Shown: positions 48,680 to 58,617, counted from the first letter of the stretch. The stretch is 64,000 nucleotides of DNA from Carpediemonas membranifera (GCA_019828565.1 JAHDYR010000003.1:310001-374000), one strand, 5' to 3'. The notes: generated by a model not told the origin, from the sequence alone. Translations and numbers: made by a program.

Positions 48680-50049
48680 CAGCGCGTGTTTGCTCAACTT
48701 AGCAAGTTAATGATAACGAGGAAGAGCACCTCGTCGTAGTCGTAGTGGAAAGGAGATTGCTCTATCTGATCTGAAGTTGCATCGAAGGTGCACCAAAGGA
48801 TGTTCTCGCTGGCGCTCTTATCTCGGTGAGAGAGATTGAGAAGTATGTCTCTCTGCTCGGGATGCCGACGTAGCCGTTCAACGCGCCATGGAGCTCCCTC
48901 GCACGCGGGATTCTGGCAGAGCATGGTGCGGTGTGCACCACACGTCTGAAGTGTGCTTTGCAGTATGGCCACACGATGGAAGTGCGGAATTCGGAGACCA
49001 TCGTGACAGTCACGACGACGTTGTGCCGGAGCATTATGCCAGGGAGAGCTCGAGCAAAGTGGCGGTACGGAGGACAGGAGGGAGTGCCGGCGGAACCGAA
49101 CAGTGCAGCCCCATACGCGACTTCGAGGTGAATGGGCTCCTGGGGGCGCCCGCCGAGATCATCCAGGAGTTGACGTCCAGCCCGGGCGAAGTGCTTCAGG
49201 CGCAGACAGTGATTGGCAAAAGTCGCCCGGCGGAAACACTTTCTCGTCCCCTCGTTGATGATCTGAACGATGTTCTCATGGACAAACCTAATCGACTGTT
49301 TGAGAGCCTCTAGACTTGTCGTTTTGAACGATGCTGCGCTCATATTCACGCGGAAAGAGGGGGTGACAGTGTAGCCACACTTAGCGAGTACGCCAGATAC
49401 ACTCTGCCCGTCTGGGCGGCGGATCGTGTAGCCGCCCAGCGACCGAGCACCAGGGTCGAAGCCCATGAGAGCTTGAATGTCCGGGGCAGGAGTAGCCTCG
49501 GCGTCATCCTGACCGAGCCGAGCCCGCTTGTTGCTGCTACCCTTTTTGTACGTGGGCCGGTCAGCCACCCGACCGCCACGGTATTTCTCGCGACCCACCC
49601 AAACCGTCACAGCAACAGAGACCCGTCTGTCTTCACAGAGAGCACTCTGCGGAGCTTGGTGATGTCGCCGTGATCACGCTCGTATTCAGCCACCTGCTCG
49701 TCGGTCAAATTCTTGGTTGCTGACCAATTCACGTGCACACGGAGGCGCCTCTTCATCGCTGGGGTGAGCGCTGTTACTCCGCGCTCGAGGGTCATGAACC
49801 CAGGCCTGACCGGCGCCATCGTCACGAACGGAATGAGCTTCGGCTCTGGCAGAGCCTGGCTGAGCTCGAGGTTCACGGCACGAGTGAGTGTGACCAGCTT
49901 GGTCACTGCAGCACTCATGCGCGTGACGCACGACAGCACGCCGACAAGGGCCTCGGCCACGGTACCAGTGCGACCCACCCGTTGCCCCTCGGGCAATGCA
50001 AGCGCGTAACAGACGAGCACAGACGCGAAAGAAGACAGCAGCGTTCGAC
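48680..50049 (-). mobile_element. Fanzor/TnpB-like element, left copy (inverted relative to right copy)
   Basis: Reverse complement of 56904-58274 apart from a few substitutions and one-base indels. Its ends are sharp: one is 14 bp past the stop of the nuclease frame, the other about 130 bp upstream of the first in-element ATG (49918). No terminal inverted repeats or target-site duplication were recognised, which fits the simple ends of TnpB/Fanzor elements. The coding content is described separately. Confidence 0.75.
48694..49918 (-). pseudogene. Fanzor-like RuvC nuclease, left copy, broken
   Basis: Homologous to the right copy. RuvC-I is MGFDPGARSLGGYTI and RuvC-II is intact here (HLEVAYGAALFGSAG, with the glutamate). 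Then come VSEFRTSIV and a zinc-finger start. Three defects: a one-base loss in a run of G near 49622 separates the N-terminal frame from the RuvC-I frame; the first zinc cysteine is Trp (WPYC instead of CPYC, near 48970); and between this motif and CQNPAC the frame must shift, as in the other copy. After the shift, HRDKSASENILW is the RuvC-III motif, and the frame ends at 48694. The N-terminal frame is also open beyond the repeat edge to ATG 50200. Confidence 0.72.
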
Positions 50050-50368
50050 ACAGACGATGGACGACGCATCTTTTCGTGCAGACCGACGACTGAAAGCACG
50101 AAAGCCAGATTGTACAGACGAGGGCTGAAGTGGGTGAGTGGAGGTAGTGTGCACGTCCTCTGTCTTTAAAGTGCACTTTCCGAATTACAGCAAAAGACAT
50201 GATACCCGACAGCAATCAACGCCCACAGTAACCAGGCGGGTGGCACAGTGATGGTCTCTCATTTTTGTTCGGGGCCGCACGTGTGCCCAATGCTCTGCGA
50301 ATCGGGTCTGATTCTTGAAGTATCATCGGACATTTTCGCTCACAACAGCGACAAGTGTATCACATATC
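50050..50368. other. Intergenic region between left Fanzor-like element and R5
   Basis: 319 bp, A/T-richer than the genes. It contains the upstream extension of the Fanzor-like frame on the minus strand and the promoter of R5 on the plus strand. No further feature seen. Confidence 0.4.
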
Positions 50369-51769
50369 ATGAAAATAGACGTTACTATCAATACCCCGCT
50401 CGCTGATGGCGAGGAGCTCCCAGATACCATCTTCACGCTAATGCCCGGGACGATCGTCGCCATCCTACACCATGCAGAGGTTCCCAGCGTTCAGTTCATC
50501 TGCAAGAAGTTCTACCACTGCGCAATGGAAGAAGACAAGGCCTCTGAGGATTATGATTTCGAGGCCACGCGCCTCCGGCTGTATCACGGTCGCCTGTACA
50601 CCAGCGGGAATAACCTCGCTGGCCAGTGTGGTGCCGAGCCTGACACCCCATGGCTCTGCGACTTCCACTGGGTGCGTCTACCCCCCGTTCTGGACCTTGC
50701 ATCTGCCGGCAACGCGACCTTCGCCTACACCAGCCAAGGCATCTTCGCCTGGGGTTCCAACACCCATGGCCGACTCGGAATTGGCTCCCATCATGTCTCA
50801 GACACGTGTTCTGCTCCGCGCCGGGTCCAGCTCGACGGAATACGCCTCGTGCGGCCGTATGAGCGAGTGACCCTGTTCTTCACACAAACAGCCATCTTCG
50901 CAGCTGGCTGGAATAAGTTTGGCACAGCCGGTGTCGGTAGCACGAAGCACCACATCATTGCCACCCCTGAGCGTGTCTCTGTCTCAGGGTGGGTCGACGA
51001 GGTTTGGTCATTTGATCGAGTCACTTTCTTCCGCACACGCAAGGGTCTATTCGCATGCGGACACAACCTCAACGGGGCTCTGGCCTTAGGTGCGGATGAG
51101 ATGCCAGGTCTGGTTGACCGCGTCATTCCCTCACCAGTCTTGGTCCCGCTGCCACCAGACATCCGGGTGACCGACGTGCGCCACAGCGGTCACTCGACCT
51201 TCTTTCTCAGTGGTCGCCGCTGCTTTGTTGCTGGAGCAAACGAGTTCGGCCAGCTCGGGTGCGAACACTCGGTTGAGTTGCCGCTCACCGAGCTCGAACT
51301 CCCCGTTGACGACCTCATTTCCGCCTGCGGGTCGACCGTCCTTCGTTCCGGATGCCAGCTCTTCGCCTGTGGATCCAACATCTTCAGCCGTTTCCCACTA
51401 CCGGGTGCGACCCTCGAGACACCCACACCCCTCAGCCTGCCCTGGCCTGTTCAGGCAGTAGCCCTCGGGAACGCCTTCTTCGCCCAACGGGAGGACGGTG
51501 CGTGGTTCACACGAGGTCGGAACAATCATGCCAAGCTCGGCGTCGTGAGCACGGAGGCGGAGATTGATTGGAATCAAATCGCTGTAGATTCAGTCGACGA
51601 GATCTATAGCGGGCATGACGCCACGCTGTTCGTGACCCATGACGGCATCAAGGCGGCCGGCTGGGTCGGCCTTCGTGTCGGAGAACCCCACCCTTGTGAT
51701 GTGGTCGACCCCCGGACGGTGATGACACAGGGGCCTGTCCCGGCAAGGGCCCAGCCCATGGCATTGTAG
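50369..51769 (+). CDS. F-box-like / RCC1-repeat protein R5
   Basis: The most RCC1-like member of the family, 466 residues from ATG 50369 (a TTG at 50315 is not used). The N-terminus is short: LADGEELPDTIFTLMPGTIV then AILHHAEVPSVQFICKKFYH, an F-box-like helix set without the insert seen in R1-R4. About six RCC1 repeats follow with good loops: FAWGSNTHGRLGIG, FAAGWNKFGTAGVG, FACGHNLNGALALG, FVAGANEFGQLGCE and WFTRGRNNHAKLGV. RCC1-type propellers bind GTPases, chromatin or ubiquitin-ligase partners; the ligand here is unknown. It lies inside the segment flanked by inverted Fanzor-like copies but shows no lesion. Confidence 0.82.
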   Translation: MKIDVTINTPLADGEELPDTIFTLMPGTIVAILHHAEVPSVQFICKKFYHCAMEEDKASEDYDFEATRLRLYHGRLYTSGNNLAGQCGAEPDTPWLCDFHWVRLPPVLDLASAGNATFAYTSQGIFAWGSNTHGRLGIGSHHVSDTCSAPRRVQLDGIRLVRPYERVTLFFTQTAIFAAGWNKFGTAGVGSTKHHIIATPERVSVSGWVDEVWSFDRVTFFRTRKGLFACGHNLNGALALGADEMPGLVDRVIPSPVLVPLPPDIRVTDVRHSGHSTFFLSGRRCFVAGANEFGQLGCEHSVELPLTELELPVDDLISACGSTVLRSGCQLFACGSNIFSRFPLPGATLETPTPLSLPWPVQAVALGNAFFAQREDGAWFTRGRNNHAKLGVVSTEAEIDWNQIAVDSVDEIYSGHDATLFVTHDGIKAAGWVGLRVGEPHPCDVVDPRTVMTQGPVPARAQPMAL

Positions 51770-51885
51770 AGTGCAGCATTAGGACCATTTTATCAACATA
51801 AATTGCAGCGCTGATGGTCTTTCACTTGCTTGCATCTCAGTCGATAATTGAAAAACTCCGGATTTATGAGCTATAAACTGATTAC

Positions 51886-52788
51886 TCAGAAAAATGTGAA
51901 CGAGGATAGGGCCAGTGACATCGGCTGGAAGGGGAACACCCCATTCTGGCACTGTGCTCGCCGGTCGGCTATGGCCTTATTCTTGGCCTCAATGCGCCGT
52001 GCCCGAACCTCAAGACCGAATCGGAAGCCACGCCAGAAGATATCCTCTGGAGATCCATTCAGAGATATGGTCTGACCGCCGATTGTCACGAACATCGGAG
52101 CGGGCTCGGGTCGGGATGGCGTCTCGACAATCTCAGCCTGGGTCGCCTCAGTGGGCGGTGTGGGGCCCAATGGCTCTGGCACCGTCTCTACTACAACCGG
52201 CTGTGTAGTTTGTTTCATCTTCTTGTCAAGTGCCTCCTGAACATCATGTACAACACTGCCACTCCCCTTGACCTTGGCCTGGGCGATTACCCTGCCATAC
52301 GCGTTCACAATCTCACCGTACTTGGTCTCAAGCATGGTAGCGACTTTCCCCGCGATCATGGGGGCGTCTGACGAGACCTGGAAGGACCCCGAGAGGATCG
52401 ACTTGTTGGGGTCCGTTGGGTGCGGCCGGAGTGTCCCCCGGTCGTGAATGTCCGCAAAAGAGCCCGTCTCCTCGCTGTGGGTGTGGAATGAGAGTTCGTC
52501 TGGCGTTACCGTTACCTCTTCCCGGCCTCTCGCAATGATGCCTTCGGGAAGAGCGCGCATGGATTCAGGGAGAAATCTGAGGGCAAAACCAGGCAAGCTA
52601 CCGGTCAAATCGAAGCTTGACTGTGATGAAATGCTCTTCTTAGCAGCATTAACGTCTCTATGCCTCAGATTGGTGATAAACGGGCTTTTGACCAGATCGA
52701 TCTTGCTATAGAAGGCTACGCTAGCTTCATTAAACGGCTTATCCATCTCAAACTCATAAGGCGTTGTCCTCGTGATGAGCTTGGGCAT
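51886..52788 (-). CDS. PRELI/START-like lipid-transfer domain protein (tentative)
   Basis: From ATG 52788, about 300 residues. The N-terminal 170 residues resemble PRELI/MSF1 or other START-like folds: TTPYEFEMDKPFNEASVAFY at the start, then GTLRPHPTDPNKSILSGSFQ, close to the family line YxPHPxxPxKT, and a long final helix. PRELI proteins carry phosphatidic acid or phosphatidylserine in the mitochondrial intermembrane space; in an anaerobe the site would be a reduced organelle or another membrane contact, which is speculative. The C-terminus is Pro/Thr-rich and then RGFRFGLEVRARRIEAKNKA. The frame is open upstream to 52890, but the shorter start matches the domain edge. Confidence 0.5.
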   Translation of the reverse strand: MPKLITRTTPYEFEMDKPFNEASVAFYSKIDLVKSPFITNLRHRDVNAAKKSISSQSSFDLTGSLPGFALRFLPESMRALPEGIIARGREEVTVTPDELSFHTHSEETGSFADIHDRGTLRPHPTDPNKSILSGSFQVSSDAPMIAGKVATMLETKYGEIVNAYGRVIAQAKVKGSGSVVHDVQEALDKKMKQTTQPVVVETVPEPLGPTPPTEATQAEIVETPSRPEPAPMFVTIGGQTISLNGSPEDIFWRGFRFGLEVRARRIEAKNKAIADRRAQCQNGVFPFQPMSLALSSFTFF

Positions 52789-52939
52789 GGGTAAGGTCTT
52801 AACTCTTAAACGGTTTGCCAGATCTGCGCACCCCACCCAAAACATGGGCCCGAGACCGAGCACGAGTTGAAGCACGCCGCCGATCACCACCCCACCGTTC
52901 TAGCTCAGCTCAACTCACATATTTTATACACCACGGTCC

Positions 52940-55900
52940 TCACATGCTCGCCGTTCCCTCACTCTCACTCGAAGAGTCAAATGCATCCTTCAAATCCAGA
53001 CGCATCCTCGGATCCCGCTTCCGGAGTACCCTCGTTGAGGGCGAGACAGACATTTCCTGCGGAGACATGCGACTCTTGCTGACAGGTGTCTTGCGCTTCT
53101 GCGCCGGAGTCTTCTTGGCAGTCTTCGGCGTCCTCCTCTGTGTCGTTGCCCGCTGAGGCGTTCTCCTCTGTGTTGTCGTCCTCTGCGGCGTCCTGCGCTG
53201 CCTACTAGGTGTTAAAAACGCCAGAGAATCACTATCGTCGATGGTCTTCAGGAGATAGCTATGGTCTCGAGGGAGAAGGGGATCATTCTTTCGATTCGTC
53301 CAGCTATCATCGCTAATGGGTATATACCAACCATACGCACAATCTTTCGGATCGTACGGCGCAACTGCGTTGATCGTAAGATTCATCTTCTTCGCCTTCT
53401 CGGAAAACACCTTGATGAGAGTATCACACACCACGAGCATGGTCCTATTGAGCGTCGCATACATCGCTGGATCGAACTCCCCCGTTTTCTTGTCGCGGAT
53501 GATGACGGGGTGGAGGGAAAGCCGTTTCTTGATCAGATTGAGGAAGGCCAGACTGCGGTGGGTGATGTCAGTGGGGTCCGCAGCAGCGTGGAGCAGACAG
53601 TCGCACGCAAACACAGCGATCGACAGGATTATGTTGTGGGCGTTGGACATGTCCGCCGAGTTCTCGTTGATGGCGCCAACCACGTTTGTGAGGATATGCG
53701 TCAACCAGTATGCCAGACCCTCGGGGCCGTGGAGCACGATGTCTCTGCCCCCCTGCGTGATCAGGAACGCCTTCTCAACGGCGTGTCTCGCCATCCTCAT
53801 GGCTTGCAGTTTCATGGCTCGGTCAGGGTCTGCACCGTAGAAACAGAGCAAAGCGATGGCCACAATGTTGAAACGGGAGTCAACGATGGCTTGGGCGAGT
53901 CGCTTCAGCAAGAACAGGCGGGCATGGGGGTTGAGATGCTGGGTGAGGTTCGCGAGGAGCTGCAGGATAGTGGGGAATCGGATATCAGTCGAACGACACC
54001 ACGCCGTAACTTCGTCAGCGGTACTCTCGCGGTCTTTGCCAGGTTTCTCAAGACGTTGACCATCTTTGCTGATCTCCTCAAGCATCCGTAAAGTGCGCGT
54101 TGTCCAAATACATTTCATCAACACATCAGCGGCTGCCAGACAGGTCCATGTGCCGTGGTACGACAACGTCTGCTCAGCTGTGGCTGTACGGGCGGCGGGG
54201 GTGGGGCCTTGGATCACACCATTGGACAAAAGGAGCTTGCGGAGGAAGTGAAAAACGGTCGCCATGGTCGTCTTGGCAGTATCCTCATCGGTCCTATCCT
54301 TGCCATCGAGAGGCGAGGGGACGAATCGGGAGGGGGAGAGCCACTGCGTCATGCACTCCATCGCGAACACCACCGCTAGCGTCGCTGAGCTGCACCGGCG
54401 GGCACCGCTCGGGTGGACTAGGGGAGCGTACTCGGGTTCGCGGGCTGGGCTTTCCTCAGAGTCGGAGTCGGAGTCGTCCTTGGCGAAATCCACATAGGAG
54501 GTGTAACCTTCAAGCTCCTCGACGAGAGGAACAGACAACACCAGCTTCACGCAATCATGTAACACGATGGTACTCTTCGAGCAAGGGGCAAGGCCTGCGA
54601 GCACGACCGCGACTCTGCGTGTGAGCTCTCCGGCGGTCTCTGTCGCAGTTGATTTCGCAGTGGCGCTGCGTTTCTTGATGAGTGCATCGACAGCGTCCGC
54701 GAACATCGTACTCAAGTTACCGATGAGCTCTGCTCTTGTCTCCTGGTTGTTCAGCTTCTCGAGGACAACGCCAGCAACCGATGCTGTCGAGCAGATGGCA
54801 GCTATGTCCTCGTCTCCGAAGACGGGGCTGTCGATAAACAGGGCCTTGAGTGATTCCTTGGCAGTGTCGGTGAGCGACACCGTGTTTTCAATGTTCTCAA
54901 TGCCCTGGAGGAGTGTGATAAACGCCGAGGCTAGCTGGAAGTCTCCGTTGTTGTGGGCGTCAGCGGCTGCGTCAAGGATGGGAGATATGTTGGCCTTGAT
55001 GTAGAAGTAGACGTTGGGGACCTTGCGGGTGGCCTGGTCGGGCTTTGAGTAGATCGAGGCCAGGGCCGCAGTGAGCAGCTTGATCTCCGCAGTCGGGGTA
55101 GACCTGGCGAGCTCAGCAACGGCCTCCCAGACATGTTTCGTGACCATTGTCTTGAGAGGGGTGAGGTGCAGACTCTTGATGAATCTCACGAGCTCGTCTC
55201 TAACATCAGAACCAACACAGTCGTTGAGGGGTCCGTCCTTGCCAGTCAAGAGGAACTCGAGCGATCGGGGTGTGAGCATGGCGTCGAGATTGAGGCAGTC
55301 GCGGACGATTGCGCCTACTGTCATGCCGGTTGAGGAGGTCGAACGGTGAACTAGGTTGGTGCTCCCCGGCCTGCGGAGGACAGCGATGGCGGGGCCAGAG
55401 AGGCAGAGAGCCTTGTACAGCTTGGGCAATCTCAGTTCGAGTTCCTTGATCTCCTTGCTGTGGCCCTTGTCGTTGTCCTCGCCTAGGGCCCTTGTCTTGG
55501 GCTCACTGAGTGCTACCAGCTGGTCTTGGGTGGAAATGATGTCTTGTACCAAACGACGCCGCTTCCACATCATCTGGACCGCCTTGAAAAGCACCTTGCT
55601 GTGGTTGGGGTTGCGGCTAGCAAGGAGTGTCATCTCACACATCCGCCTGGCGCTGGCATCTGCTGTCTTCTGGTTATCAATCTTCTTACTCGGGTCCCGC
55701 ACCCAGATGAGGTCGAGCAGGGCCTCGGCGGCGATCATGTCGTCCGTGGTGATGGCTATGCCGAGGGCATTCACCGCGTTCTCCTGGAATGAGCCTGGTG
55801 TCAATCCGTGGTGCTCGAGGGCGTGTGACAGGGGCCGACGCACTGCCCTGACACACTCAGACCTCACCTTTCGGTCAGCGTCCTTGAGGCGCTCGATCCA

Positions 55901-56629
55901 ACCGTCCCTGAGCGGGTCTAGGTCTGAGCTATTGTCGGAAAGGAGGCGGGCGGTGCCTTCGAGCATGGCGATGCGGACGTCGGCATTCTCGTCCTCGAGA
56001 AGCTCGATGACTGGGTCAACCATCTCTCGGATGGAGACGGGGTAGACTCTGGCGGTCAGCAGGGAGGAAATGGCCACACCGACTGTGGCCCGAAGACGCG
56101 CGTCATGAAGCTCGTATAACGAGGCTAGGGGCGTGAAGAGAGAGGGCACGCTGGCGTATATGGACCCGTGGTCGAGGTGGGCAAGCAGTGCAAGGACCTT
56201 GACGCAGTAGGGTCGGAGTCGATCGATGTTGTCGTCGTCTTCATTCTCCGTGTCACTCTCGCCGCGTTTTTTGCCACGCTTGCCCTTCTTCTTGGTTTTG
56301 GTCGTTTGAGCCTCCAATGCCTTGGCCTCCTGCTCTGCTTCGTTCAGTATGATCTTGCGGACAGCTTCACGAAGTGGCGCGAGAGCGTCGTCGGCTAAAT
56401 CGCCACTGTAGCGGGCAGTGATGGCTAGAGCATAGAGGGCTTCCTTCAAGAAGTCTTCCTCGTACTCTTCATCGCCAAGAACAACGAGGTCGGAGAAGTA
56501 GTAGATGAACTGGTCGTAAAAGTCGTCGGTAAGGGTTCTCACCGTTCTGATCGCCTTCTCTGTGTCCTGACTAACGGTATCAGGAGAAGTGATGGATCTG
56601 ATAAGAACCTCGTACTCCTCTTCTACCAT
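52940..56629 (-). CDS. PDS5: PDS5-like cohesin-associated HEAT-repeat protein
   Basis: A 1,229-residue, mostly helical protein from ATG 56629. HEAT-type repeats run through the whole length. PDS5-like stretches include DGWIERLKDADRKVRSECVR (compare the human line with FNDIHVPVRLESVKF), a run around LLKRLAQAIVDSRFNIVAIA followed by LLCFYGADPDRAMKLQAMR (compare [20 protein letters not shown]), and a basic low-complexity C-terminus with TQRRTPQR repeats and KKTPAQKRKTPVSK. PDS5 binds the kleisin of cohesin and regulates loop extrusion and cohesion together with WAPL. The N-terminal acidic/basic insertion (KKKGKRGKKRGESDTENEDD) is unusual. Another HEAT protein such as a condensin or SCC2 subunit is possible, but length and motif order favour PDS5. 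Confidence 0.62.
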   Translation of the reverse strand: MVEEEYEVLIRSITSPDTVSQDTEKAIRTVRTLTDDFYDQFIYYFSDLVVLGDEEYEEDFLKEALYALAITARYSGDLADDALAPLREAVRKIILNEAEQEAKALEAQTTKTKKKGKRGKKRGESDTENEDDDNIDRLRPYCVKVLALLAHLDHGSIYASVPSLFTPLASLYELHDARLRATVGVAISSLLTARVYPVSIREMVDPVIELLEDENADVRIAMLEGTARLLSDNSSDLDPLRDGWIERLKDADRKVRSECVRAVRRPLSHALEHHGLTPGSFQENAVNALGIAITTDDMIAAEALLDLIWVRDPSKKIDNQKTADASARRMCEMTLLASRNPNHSKVLFKAVQMMWKRRRLVQDIISTQDQLVALSEPKTRALGEDNDKGHSKEIKELELRLPKLYKALCLSGPAIAVLRRPGSTNLVHRSTSSTGMTVGAIVRDCLNLDAMLTPRSLEFLLTGKDGPLNDCVGSDVRDELVRFIKSLHLTPLKTMVTKHVWEAVAELARSTPTAEIKLLTAALASIYSKPDQATRKVPNVYFYIKANISPILDAAADAHNNGDFQLASAFITLLQGIENIENTVSLTDTAKESLKALFIDSPVFGDEDIAAICSTASVAGVVLEKLNNQETRAELIGNLSTMFADAVDALIKKRSATAKSTATETAGELTRRVAVVLAGLAPCSKSTIVLHDCVKLVLSVPLVEELEGYTSYVDFAKDDSDSDSEESPAREPEYAPLVHPSGARRCSSATLAVVFAMECMTQWLSPSRFVPSPLDGKDRTDEDTAKTTMATVFHFLRKLLLSNGVIQGPTPAARTATAEQTLSYHGTWTCLAAADVLMKCIWTTRTLRMLEEISKDGQRLEKPGKDRESTADEVTAWCRSTDIRFPTILQLLANLTQHLNPHARLFLLKRLAQAIVDSRFNIVAIALLCFYGADPDRAMKLQAMRMARHAVEKAFLITQGGRDIVLHGPEGLAYWLTHILTNVVGAINENSADMSNAHNIILSIAVFACDCLLHAAADPTDITHRSLAFLNLIKKRLSLHPVIIRDKKTGEFDPAMYATLNRTMLVVCDTLIKVFSEKAKKMNLTINAVAPYDPKDCAYGWYIPISDDSWTNRKNDPLLPRDHSYLLKTIDDSDSLAFLTPSRQRRTPQRTTTQRRTPQRATTQRRTPKTAKKTPAQKRKTPVSKSRMSPQEMSVSPSTRVLRKRDPRMRLDLKDAFDSSSESEGTASM

Positions 56630-56740
56630 TTTTGCCTTTGATCGTTGGACCGCGCAGAATATGCTCCTCGCCTTGTGGTATTTAGAGGGTTTATGTGGAG
56701 GATTCATGTAAAGGTGACTTAGGCTGTCGACCCCCCTGGG

Positions 56741-58260
56741 ATGAACTCCAGAGGACTGAACAGGTTCAGTCTGACGGCCCACCTGTCGTACACCAGAAGG
56801 GTAGCGGACATGAGGGCGTCCTCGATGGTAAGAGCGACGGTTCTGGGTGGGATCTTGGTTCTCGCTCCAGCAGAAGAAGTTCCTTTCAGGCCCTGTCTGG
56901 GAGGTCGAACGCTGCTGTCTTCTTTCGCGTCTGTGCTCGTCTGTTACGCGCTTGCATTGCCCGAGGGGCAACGGGTGGGTCGCACTGGTACCGTGGCCGA
57001 GGCCCTTGTCGGCGTGCTGTCGTGCGTCACGCGCATGAGTGCTGCAGTGACCAAGCTGGTCACACTCACTCGTGCCGTGAACCTCGAGCTCAGCCAGGCT
57101 CTGCCAGAGCCGAAGCTCATTCCGTTCGTGACGATGGCGCCGGTCAGGCCTGGGTTCATGACCCTCGAGCGCGGAGTAACAGCGCTCACCCCAGCGATGA
57201 AGAGGCGCCTCCGTGTGCACGTGAATTGGTCAGCAACCAAGAATTTGACCGACGAGCAGGTGGCTGAATACGAGCGTGATCACGGCGACATCACCAAGCT
57301 CCGCAGAGTGCTCTCTGTGAAGACAGACGGGGTCTCTGTTGCTGTGACGGTTTGGGTGGGTCGAGAGAAATACCGTGGCGGTCGGGTGGCTGACCGGCCC
57401 ACGTACAAAAAGGGTAGCAGCAACAAGCGGGCTCGGCTCGGTCAGGATGACGCCGAGGCTACTCCTGCCCCGGACATTCAAGCTCTCATGGGCTTCGACC
57501 CTGGTGCTCGGTCGCTGGGCGGCTACACGATCCGCCGCCCAGACGGGCAGAGTGTATCTGGCGTACTCGCTAAGTGTGGCTACACTGCCACCCCCTCTTT
57601 CCGCGTGAATATGAGCGCAGCATCGTTCAAAACGACAAGTCTAGAGGCTCTCAAACAGTCGATTAGGTTTGTCCATGAGAACATCGTTCAGATCATCAAC
57701 GAGGGGACGAGAAAGTGTTTCCGCCGGGCGACTTTTGCCAATCACTGTCTGCGCCTGAAGCACTTCGCCCGGGCTGGACGTCAACTCCTGGATGATCTCG
57801 GCGGGCGCCCCCGGAGCCCATTCACCTCGAAGTCGCGTATGGGGCTGCACTGTTCGGTTCCGCCGGCACTCCCTCCCTGTCCTCCGTACCGCCACTTTGC
57901 TCGAGCTCTCCCTGGCATAATGCTCCGGCACAACGTCGTCGTGACTGTCACGATGGTCTCCGAATTCCGCACTTCCATCGTGTGCCCATACTGCAAAGCA
58001 CACTTCAGACGTGTGGTGCACACCGCACCATGCTCTGCCAGAATCCCGCGTGCGAGGGAGCTCCATGGCGCGTTGAACGGCTACGTCGGCATCCCGAGCA
58101 GAGAGACATACTTCTCAATCTCTCTCACCGAGATAAGAGCGCCAGCGAGAACATCCTTTGGTGCACCTTCGATGCAACTTCAGATCAGATAGAGCAATCT
58201 CCTTTCCACTACGACTACGACGAGGTGCTCTTCCTCGTTATCATTAACTTGCTAAGTTGA
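56741..58260 (+). pseudogene. Fanzor-like RuvC nuclease, right copy, damaged
   Basis: An open frame from ATG 56741 crosses the repeat edge (56904); the first ATG inside the repeat is 57035. Motifs in order: a helical N-terminus, DEQVAEYERDHGDITKLRRV, RuvC-I MGFDPGARSLGGYTI near 57488, and VSEFRTSIVCPYC near 57956. The RuvC-II region is scrambled: a one-base loss near 57812 and a one-base gain near 57876 change about 21 residues, so the conserved AYGAALFG with its glutamate is lost although the frame stays open. The zinc finger starts CPYC here (Trp in the other copy). The C-terminus needs a shift of frame after the zinc finger to reach CQNPAC and the RuvC-III motif HRDKSASENILW, ending at 58260. 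Either a pseudogene or a frameshifting gene. Confidence 0.72.
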
Positions 58261-58274
58261 GCAAACACGCGCTG
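56904..58274 (+). mobile_element. Fanzor/TnpB-like element, right copy
   Basis: A 1,371-bp segment that is the reverse complement of 48680-50049. Its right edge lies 14 bp beyond the stop of the frame that carries HRDKSASENIL. In TnpB/Fanzor systems the guide RNA (omega RNA) usually spans the 3' end of the gene and the element edge; if it exists here it would be near 58150-58274, but I cannot see its structure from the sequence alone. Confidence 0.75.
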
Positions 58275-58617
58275 CAGCGCGCGTGATATGCAGCGCACGA
58301 TTGATAGAGTATGATGAACCACACTGCGATCCTGATGCTGCTTGGATCACTGTGTGTTTTGGACTCAAGTATTCTAATCCTGCGCAGCACACGCCTCCGG
58401 AATCTGCGGAATCACGACTGAAGCGTCTAAATGCTAGTTTCAGCAGAGCGAACCATCCAAATAATCGACAGTATACGGCTTTCTTCAAATGTCAGGACTC
58501 GTCGTCTTCCCAATCTGCTCATCCAAAAAGACCCAAGCCACCTATCTGAGACCTAGCCCTGATTGGCTGGTAACTACTCAAACTCTGCTGGCCAAATGAC
58601 TTGGCGCAAGTCGGCGG
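58275..58617. other. Intergenic region between right Fanzor-like element and ASH2-like gene
   Basis: 343 bp. A GCTGCAGCGCGCGTGATATG stretch follows the element edge. Open frames (for example 58283-58549 from a GTG) have no motif. The promoter of the ASH2-like gene is expected here. Confidence 0.4.

Noticed and set aside
58040-58090. ARELHGALNGY read as a RuvC-III motif with Asp replaced by Glu
   Set aside because: The other frame has HRDKSASENIL with the aspartate and matching cysteines, so the first reading is a frameshift artefact.
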